Assembly: GCA_003833135.1 (NCBI GenBank)
Contig: QZLH01000418.1
Coordinates: 7,772 to 36,165 of the forward strand
Length of the DNA stretch: 28,394 bases
DNA from: Oehlia diaphana
Taxonomy: Eukaryota; Glomeromycota; Glomeromycetes; Glomerales; Glomeraceae
Direction of reading: 5' to 3'
Shown here: piece by piece, positions 19,420-28,394 of the stretch
How the letters are laid out: each line of letters begins with the position of its first letter
Numbering within the stretch: the stretch's first letter is position 1
The notes under the pieces: model-generated
What the model was told of the DNA's origin: nothing
The model's database searches: none
The model's input: only the letters and a program-made list of their open reading frames with translations
Position numbers and translations under genes: made by a program

Positions 19420-22400
19420 CTATAAATTACATAATAAAATAGTTATCTTTATACATAGCTCACGTCGCAGTTTTACAGATAGTTCATTTATTCTTCCCTC
19501 GCATTTAAAATTCGATGATCTTTCTGTGATTAAATGCTCCATAATATATAAAACATCATTTAAACTATCTAAAGCTTGTGTTGAAGTGAATAACGGCAAA
19601 GATATGGAAACTGAGTGACGTATTAATTAAAAAAAAGTTAAAGATAAAAATGATTATCTGGCAAATATCAATACAGTTTGTGTATTTAAAAAGGATATCA
19701 TCATGCAATTCTTTTAATAATTTTAATAGCATTTTAATCAAAGATCTGTCATTCTGCCCACATACCGCCATTATTTGTTTAGTGACACGTGAAAATTGAT
19801 TTACGTTTACTAAGCATTTGTAAGATCGAAATATTTTTATCCAACTCGAACCATCTAAAGATCTATAATCTTTAGAAAAGTTATCTTCAGAATCTCTCTT
19901 TGAAATACAAAGATATTGTTCTAACAAAAATGGTAGCAAAGATACGCTCCATTCTTGATCCATAGAATTTGTAGTTGTAAAAATCAAATATGCCATAGAA
20001 GGAAGCAAATGATCAATATCTAATATAATAGTAAAATAAATGTAAAATTAGATAAAATATTCGAGCCACCTAAACATAAAATCGAACCACACCTTGATTC
20101 ATAATTCTAGCTTTCTTGATATTCTTAATACATAGCGTTTCCCAAATCATTTCGTCATAAAATTTATAGAGATTAGAAGCATGAATTTCATCGATTTGAC
20201 AGTACAATATGAATGCGCTGAATTCTAAATAATCCGAAACGAGGTCAAGTGGCAAACACGTCATAGAGAAAATTGTCTTAGTTTCCCCTACATGCAACAA
20301 GTTGATATAGGAGGAATTTGATTTTATCATTGATGAAAAAAGACCGAAAGTATTCTTAAAATATACAACTAAATGAACAGCATATAAATCTTGGCTAATT
20401 AAAATTAATAAGGAAATCAATAAAAATTTTCTAACAAAAACATATAAATATATGCAATATACTATATAACAAAAATACTTACAAACTCTTATTTCGCACC
20501 GAAATTTCTATTAAAATATTTTCGGTATGATTGTATTTTCCAATACTTGTCTTGGCTTCGATAACCTCGATACAAGATTGTTTATCTTTATCCGTTTGGT
20601 TAGAATAAATCTTTTCGCTCAAATTCTTTGTAAGAATTCGTGCACCAGGTATAAGCGATATAAATCCCTCAGTATGCTTATTATGACGTAATACTGTTTT
20701 AGCAAGCTTTACTCTCTTCGAATAATATGAACCAATTAAACAGGAAAATGTCTGAAGAAGGGAATCACTGTGGTTTAAAAGGTTATATTTATGATTAATC
20801 TGTAAATTTGAATAAATATAAGTAAAAATATAACAGAGATAATAAAAAATATAAATTTCATCTACCATTTCTTCATTTTTTCGTATCAGTGCTGTTCCAT
20901 CATAAATTCTAGTTGATAAAGAATCGAGAAGAGAGCTCAAATGAGGAATATTGTCTTCTAAGAACAAATAACAAAAATATTAGAAATTTCACTATTCATT
21001 AAGCTATAAATATAATTTGAACATAAAGTAGAACCTAGATTTGAAACGACGTTTTTTTCATTAATATTATTAATGAGAATCTCATTGTATGTAGTTAATC
21101 TTCCGTTTAATCTGCAAGGTACTTGCATGATACGTTGATATCCACATTGATAGAAATCACCAAAAAGTAAAGTAATTTCATTTGGGAGTTCTATAATTTT
21201 TGGATTTGATTAAATTTAAGTATAACAAAAGTTATTTCGATTAAAAACCGTTACCTCGCAATATTTTGCCATTTTGGGAATTCAAAATAATCAAACAGTT
21301 TTCCAAACGAATAATCAACACAGATTCTATATCTTCAATTCTTTTGTCTAGCCGAACTTCTTCCCTAAAAAAATTAATCCGTGTCATAAAACCACCACGG
21401 ATTTTGATAGAAAGATTTACATAAAATCTTACATCTTCAAAGGAATATATGCAACGTCAGTGCACCATATTGGTTTTACATTTCCAATTTCATCAGTATT
21501 TTTAATGCATATAATATTTCCTCGAGCAGTTCCTATCCATATAATTTCCTCATTGTTCCATAAGTTATTAGTTTTTAGCAAACAAGTGATATTCCTTGTA
21601 TAATATTCAGGTATCATAGAAATAAAAAAAGGTATTGGAGAAGAATAATTTTCAAAGAAATTGCGCATTGTAACGCATGATTCATATAAAGGTCGATATA
21701 TTATGTTAACGAATATATAAGGTCCATCGACGTCATTAACAGCTTGTTGATGAGGCAGCCAAAATCCCTGAATATTATATGCCAATAAAGTTAATGTGCA
21801 TAGCACATTTTTCTGCGACAATGGTCTCCATAATACAATATAAGTGTTTTTTTCTTCAAAAGTTTCTTCTGATATCGAAGCATTCTGATAAACAAACGCA
21901 ATCATAGGTCCATCCATAATAACAACACCTATTCGGGCGTTAAAGATAATCTTTTATCAAAGGAAAATTGAACAAAGATGATGAATATCAAAACTTACCA
22001 CAAAATGAAGCATCAAGAACTATATCTTTTAATTTAATATTCCATATTTTCTCATAGTCTCCTAATTGCCATAAATTAAACTCAGATTTCGTTGAATCAC
22101 ATAAAAGTAAGTATGGAGCGAGGCTTTATTAAAGAGACATAAAATTAAATCAAAGAATTTTGAATCATACAATCAAGAATCATGTATATTTACATTGCTA
22201 ATTCAATATTGCTCGTCACATTAAAAGAAACTAATTGAGGATATCGAAATTCTAAATATAAATTTTTTTTCGTAAATAGGTAGTATAATTAAATCTTCGA
22301 AGCTTCTCTTATTTAACTTTAATGTCTTTAGTCTTTAGATAAAACGAAATAAGAGTAATGACTAAAAAAGTCATACTTTCAGGAAGTTGAATTTGCGAAA

Positions 22401-22566
22401 CTCCTAACTTATTCACACTTCCAATCTTTTCAGTGGAATAATACTCTGCAATGACTGAAGTTGTTTCTTCTTCTACATATGCATGAATTAAAGTCTTTTG
22501 AAAGTAAACACATTGTTCTTTATCCAAATAAGAATTGAAATACTTGCTAAACGGGAAGTAGCTCAT
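19420..22566 (-). CDS. FANCB: FANCB-like Fanconi anaemia core protein
   Basis: Eleven exons, 5' to 3': 22377-22566, 22194-22251, 21999-22123, 21433-21928, 21255-21364, 21035-21190, 20866-20957, 20483-20799, 20093-20394, 19675-20019, 19420-19610; 2382 nt, 793 aa, all phases consistent, introns 64-125 nt. Vertebrate FANCB is about 860 aa. In animals it joins FANCL and FAAP100 in the E3 module that ubiquitinates FANCD2-FANCI. Seen in order: beta-rich N-terminal half, probably a propeller (YLLLCDSTKSEFNLW, KDIVLD, then IMDGPMIAFVY near residue 129; EEIIWIGTARGNIICI; LLFGDFYQCGYQRIMQV near 335-350, comparable to the FANCB DDF-x-G-x-G-x-(E/D)QVLLL block). Then a helical linker (LSSLLDSLSTRIYDGTALIR), a beta-sandwich-like part (YAVHLVVYFKNTFGLF ... 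GETKTIFSMTCLPLDL, about 515-600) and a helical C-terminus. FAAP100 has the same architecture and is the main alternative. The assignment rests on remembered family motifs, not an alignment. The acceptor of exon 9 is chosen by fit. Confidence 0.6.
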
Positions 22567-22801
22567 TATTAACGCTAAATTATCAAAGATTAGTATCCGA
22601 AGTTATGGCGTAATGCAGATTATTTTTTTATAGTGTATGTGGCAGATCACTAGCACATTACTTTATGTAATTTTAATGGCGGCCAGAATTAATAAATAAG
22701 TTCCATTAAATAGCAAACTGCAATATTAAGCCTCTCATCGTTTTAAATTTTTTTTATATATTATATACTTATATGTGAAGAGTTAACTTTTGTTTTTAGT
22801 T
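22567..22801. promoter_or_regulatory. divergent promoter, FANCB-like and PAP genes
   Basis: Only 235 bp separate the two start codons, so the genes must share a promoter region. It is GC-richer near the middle (GTGGCAGATCACTAGCAC, then ATGGCGGCCAGAATTAATAA at about 22676-22695) and T-rich toward the PAP start (TTTTGTTTTTAGTT just before the ATG). No specific factor site is claimed. Confidence 0.6.
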
Positions 22802-25723
<2,922 letters not shown>

Positions 25724-26492
25724 GTGCTGAATCCACCTATCAAGTCGACTATTGGAAAGTACTCCTTAGTACATTGCTTGGTAATAATAACGGTGAGGTT
25801 GTGGGGTGTCCTGTGAATACATTCAGAAAATCACAAATTTATATGTGGTGAACTATGTCTATTTGTTTTATACCCAAAAAAAAAAAAGAATATTTAAAAA
25901 CAAAAAAAAAAGAGAAACCATCAACGGGAAAAAAGAGATAAATTATGCAAAAATAATTAATCTTCAAATTCATAGACGCATTTTTAATTGCAAGACTAGA
26001 TCTTCTCTTTAACTGCGTCGAATACGTTTGAAAATTTACGGCCAATGGTAACAAAAGCTGAAATCCATTAGAAGTTAAAGGTAAGACATAGGTTATTTTA
26101 GAAGGGACGGTTTAAGTTTTTGTTCCATATTGCTACAGAGCATTACCAGAATCATAAGTGGATATATGGAGAGTATATTTTTTTATTTTATTTTATTTTA
26201 TTTTCGTTATCCTGGATCTTATGTTTGAGATTATTTCTATTTCTCTTTATTACAGTAATATATAGTTTCATAGGTTTCTTTTATTTTCTATTAGTTTATT
26301 TCATTATTTTATACAATAACGATGCAGGCCGTGATTTAGTTATCTTACATGCGAGATAGATTTCATAATATTTTATAGAGATTATATATATATATTTTTT
26401 TTAAAAAAAAGGAATAAATAAATAAAATAGATAAAAATAAAAAAGATAGAAATTTAACAATGAATTTTACACATAGTATACATACTATCTAG
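25724..26492. other. PAP 3' UTR and AT-rich intergenic DNA
   Basis: The first 150 bp after the stop are balanced in composition and are likely 3' UTR. Poly(A) runs at about 25876-25915 and a (TTTTA)n microsatellite at about 26178-26205 follow. Frames of 68-79 codons on either strand are low-complexity and have no recognisable domain. Confidence 0.5.
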
Positions 26493-26720
26493 CCTAGCGT
26501 TACCCCAAAAAAAAGCACTGGTCACGTGACCATGTAAAAAATCATCACATCCGTCACGCCCCTCAGTGTTTTCATTGTTTATATTTATCTGAGGGACAGT
26601 TTTTTTCGAGTTGGTAAAAACTTATTCGTCACTCATTATTTGTCACCGCACTGTTCACGTGACAGTGCATAATTCCGCATAATGCCGGCCACCAGTGCTT
26701 TTTTTTGGGGTAACGCTAGG
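26493..26720. mobile_element. 228-bp MITE with perfect 30-bp inverted repeats
   Basis: The first 30 bp (from CCTAGCGTTACCCC, 8 A, then GCACTGGT) are the exact reverse complement of the last 30 bp. The interior is noncoding and clearly GC-richer than its surroundings. Two CACGTG palindromes sit symmetrically just inside the ends: GGTCACGTGACC at 26520-26531 and a larger near-palindrome around TTCACGTGAC at 26654-26663. No target duplication is certain; a TA lies two bases in from each end (CCTAGCG), so a TA target with GCGTTACCCC as the true end is possible. The perfect ends point to recent insertion. Confidence 0.8.
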
Positions 26721-27090
26721 GTACTAGTTTATACATACTGTTGTTTTGGAGAAATATATTGGTACATCAAATTATTATTACGTATATAATGAATCATAAT
26801 GCAGACCATAATCTCAACTATGTGAATAATAATCCGGCATTCAATTTTAAAATATCATATAATTTGAATAGAATCTTTAACTTGCACATAACCATTAAAA
26901 AAGGTTTAAGCATATGATTATGTGATTGAACTGTAGATTAAGTATAGTGTTCAAACATTCCAAACATTAAGCAATTCCATTAACTCTAAAAAGTAATTTT
27001 AGCTTAAACCAACTTTTCTAATTTTTAAAATCATTCAGATTTTATAACAAAAATTTTTAAATTAATATTTTGGTCAATATTATATTTAAA
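26721..27090. other. AT-rich spacer, nothing recognised
   Basis: No frame, RNA or clear repeat seen between the MITE and the dispersed repeat that begins at 27091. Confidence 0.5.
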
Positions 27091-27136
27091 GCAATTTCTA
27101 TTTGTATATAAAGTATTTGAACCTGGGTCATGTGAT
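27091..27136. repeat. dispersed repeat, copy 1 (TTTGAACCTGGGTCATGTGA)
   Basis: GCAATTTCTATTTGTATATA, then AAGTATTTGAACCTGGGTCA and TGTGA. The same sequence with GC-richer variants recurs at 28291-28336, exactly 1200 bp downstream in direct orientation. This copy carries mainly C-to-T or G-to-A type differences. Confidence 0.65.
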
Positions 27137-27194
27137 AATTGCCATTTTGACAAATAGTATAAACTTCAAAATTAGTAGATAAATGGATTTTTGC

Positions 27195-27395
27195 CTACTC
27201 TACAAATTTACTTAAGGCATCAAAGATGCTTTTGAATGTCAGTTTTAACTTTACCTATGAACAATTGATTTTGCTAATTACTCTTAAAAAAATTTAGGAA
27301 ATAATTAGCAAAAACAGTTTTTCATATATAAGTTAAAAATGGCATTTAAAACCCTTTTTTGATGTCTTAAGTAAACTTGCAAAGCAGCATAGAAA
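27195..27395. repeat. imperfect 0.2-kb palindrome (fold-back)
   Basis: The left arm CAAATTTACTTAAGGCATCA (from 27203) pairs with TGATGTCTTAAGTAAACTTG (to about 27380). Further in, CAGTTTTAACTTTACCTATG pairs with CATATATAAGTTAAAAATGG, and TTTTGCTAATTACTC pairs with AAATAATTAGCAAAA around a loop CTTAAAAAAATTTAG near 27290. No coding sequence. Probably a fold-back MITE or its remnant. Confidence 0.65.
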
Positions 27396-27399
27396 AAGT

Positions 27400-28102
27400 A
27401 AAAGAATGTGATATTGGTGTCATTACATTTCATATAATCTGTATTTAAACATCTCATATAAACTTTGAAATTTTCAATATTTAATATAGTAATAAAATAT
27501 ATATTAAATATTCATTTCAATAAGATAAATCTAACAAATTTAAAATCATTAAAATCCAATTATTAATAGCAAAATTTAAAGCCAAATAGTTAATATAATT
27601 TTATATATTTAAAATAAAATTTTAAAAAAATATAAGTTATAAAACATTTTTTAGTAAAAATTATCCCTTTTGCTAAAATTCAAAAAATCATTTTTTGCAA
27701 TTTTTTTAAGCATCAGTAATTCAATTTTAATGAATTTTTTAAAAATTGTTAAGCTTAATAAAAATTATAAAATAAAAAAAATTTCATTAAAATTAAATTA
27801 CAAAATGCCAAAAAACTCTAATTTTAACTTATTAAAAATAAATGTATCTTATTACTATAGTATTAATTATACAATTAGAAAATTAGAAAATATGAGTATA
27901 TAATATTAATATACAAACTGGCCTAAATTTAGAAATTATACATTTGCATATAATAGTGTTAATGTTAATTTTGGCTAATTTGTACTTTAATATTATACAT
28001 CTTTACTGTATATTAATAAGAAACCTCTTAAATCATATTATTTTATAAAAGTAATATAAAATAATATAATAAATACTGTTAGTAAGTAAATATTAAATAT
28101 TT
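27400..28102. other. AT-rich intergenic DNA, no gene seen
   Basis: Mostly A/T homopolymer and Lys/Asn/Ile/Leu-coding words. A 77-codon frame at 27670-27903 has composition-driven residues only. ACTGGCCTAAATTTAGAAAT near 27917 may be a worn arm of the GGCCAGAATTA family. Confidence 0.5.
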
Positions 28103-28150
28103 CTGGCCAGAATTATGACTATTTTAGCCAGAATTATAAGAATTTTAAAT
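28103..28150. repeat. arm of the GGCCAGAATTA repeat family
   Basis: GGCCAGAATTATGACTATTT followed by TAGCCAGAATTATAAGAATT closely matches the left arm at 2849-2910. No matching inverted arm is certain inside the window; the partner may be near 27917 or beyond the right edge. Confidence 0.55.
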
Positions 28151-28290
28151 GCAAAAAAGAGGTATTTATATATTGTAAAATATGTTAATTATTACACTAT
28201 TTTTTTATATCATATAAAATAATGTAATTATACTATTATAATTTGCTAAATTCAGTTTTTATTAAAATTTTATTATAAAATATAATTAAG

Positions 28291-28336
28291 GCGATTTCTA
28301 TTTGTACACGGGGTGTTTGAACCCGGATCACGTGAC
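28291..28336. repeat. dispersed repeat, copy 2 (TTTGAACCCGGATCACGTGA)
   Basis: GCGATTTCTATTTGTACACG, then GGGTGTTTGAACCCGGATCA and CGTGACGTCA. It is the GC-rich, apparently less decayed copy of the repeat at 27091-27136, with an E-box-like CACGTG. It may be a terminal part of an element that continues past the window end. Confidence 0.65.
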
Positions 28337-28394
28337 GTCAATTTTTATAATATTTAAAAAGGAACATGTGACTTTAACTGTGGCGTTTTTTATT

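Noticed and set aside
20395..20482. Alternative, shorter intron before exon 9 of the FANCB-like gene (acceptor GTTAG near 20429)
   Set aside because: It stays in frame but inserts KFLLISLLILIS, an implausible hydrophobic run in a beta-sandwich. The later acceptor gives an 88-nt intron and a natural SVRNKSFQDLYAVHLVV.
22252..22376. Reading through the 3' part of FANCB-like exon 1 (to a TAA at 22309)
   Set aside because: It ends in a stop and leaves the conserved downstream exons out of frame. The GTATGA donor at 22376 restores the frame.
19420..22566. Nup120/Nup160-type nucleoporin as identity of the minus-strand gene
   Set aside because: The beta-rich start and helical end are superficially similar. 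The IMDGPMIAF and GDFYQCGYQRIMQV blocks, the length and the central beta-sandwich fit FANCB/FAAP100 better.
26120..26359. 79-codon hydrophobic frame
   Set aside because: Driven by the (TTTTA)n tract and T-rich DNA; Phe/Leu/Tyr-only composition with no family resemblance.
27115..27136. tRNA B-box-like TTTGAACC
   Set aside because: No A box at the right distance and no cloverleaf could be drawn, so no tRNA or SINE is called.
27670..27903. 77-codon Lys/Asn/Leu-rich frame
   Set aside because: Residue content is what random AT-rich DNA gives; no conserved motif.

Overview
The window looks like nuclear DNA of a fungus, most probably an arbuscular mycorrhizal fungus close to Rhizophagus (Glomeromycotina). 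This is inferred from very AT-rich intergenic DNA, intron-dense genes with introns mostly 64-90 nt long, decayed Mutator-like (MULE) transposases and many fold-back or MITE-type repeats. No database search was possible.

Layout: (1) 1-289, a GC-richer stretch that may be the 3' end of a + strand gene. (2) About 520-1990 (-), a nearly complete but dead MULE transposase with a recognisable intron. (3) 2285-3945, AT-rich repeats including a Tc1-like MITE. (4) 4437-5857 (+), a two-exon J-domain membrane protein of 436 aa fused to TMEM185-like repeats. (5) 5858-8775, repeats including an old fold-back copy. (6) 8776-13057 (-), the 12-exon PP4 regulatory subunit 3 (PPP4R3/SMEK/Psy2), 1070 aa. (7) 14099-15326, a fold-back transposon with a 6-bp target duplication, interrupted by a 673-N assembly gap that is probably spurious. 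(8) About 15333-17560 (-), a second dead MULE transposase with SWIM, basic and CCHC modules, followed by a chain of micro-exon-like segments. (9) 17560-19419, AT-rich DNA with nothing coding. (10) 19420-22566 (-), an 11-exon gene of 793 aa whose order of parts and key motifs match FANCB of the Fanconi anaemia core complex. (11) 22802-25723 (+), the 15-exon nuclear poly(A) polymerase, 609 aa, divergent from the FANCB-like gene across a 235-bp shared promoter. (12) 25724-28394, intergenic DNA with a MITE that has perfect 30-bp inverted repeats, a 0.2-kb palindrome, and two copies 1200 bp apart of a CAYGTGA-containing repeat.

Exon models were joined by hand. In all three large genes every exon phase closes and total CDS lengths are divisible by three (3213, 2382 and 1830 nt), which is the main internal check. 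The host genes cover phosphatase targeting, putative interstrand-crosslink repair, mRNA polyadenylation and a membrane co-chaperone. Nothing suggests an operon-like pathway; the only shared regulation visible is the FANCB-like/PAP divergent promoter. The most interesting items are the FANCB-like gene, the fold-back element with its doubtful gap, the GC-AG intron in PPP4R3, and the intron splitting the catalytic motif of the first MULE.
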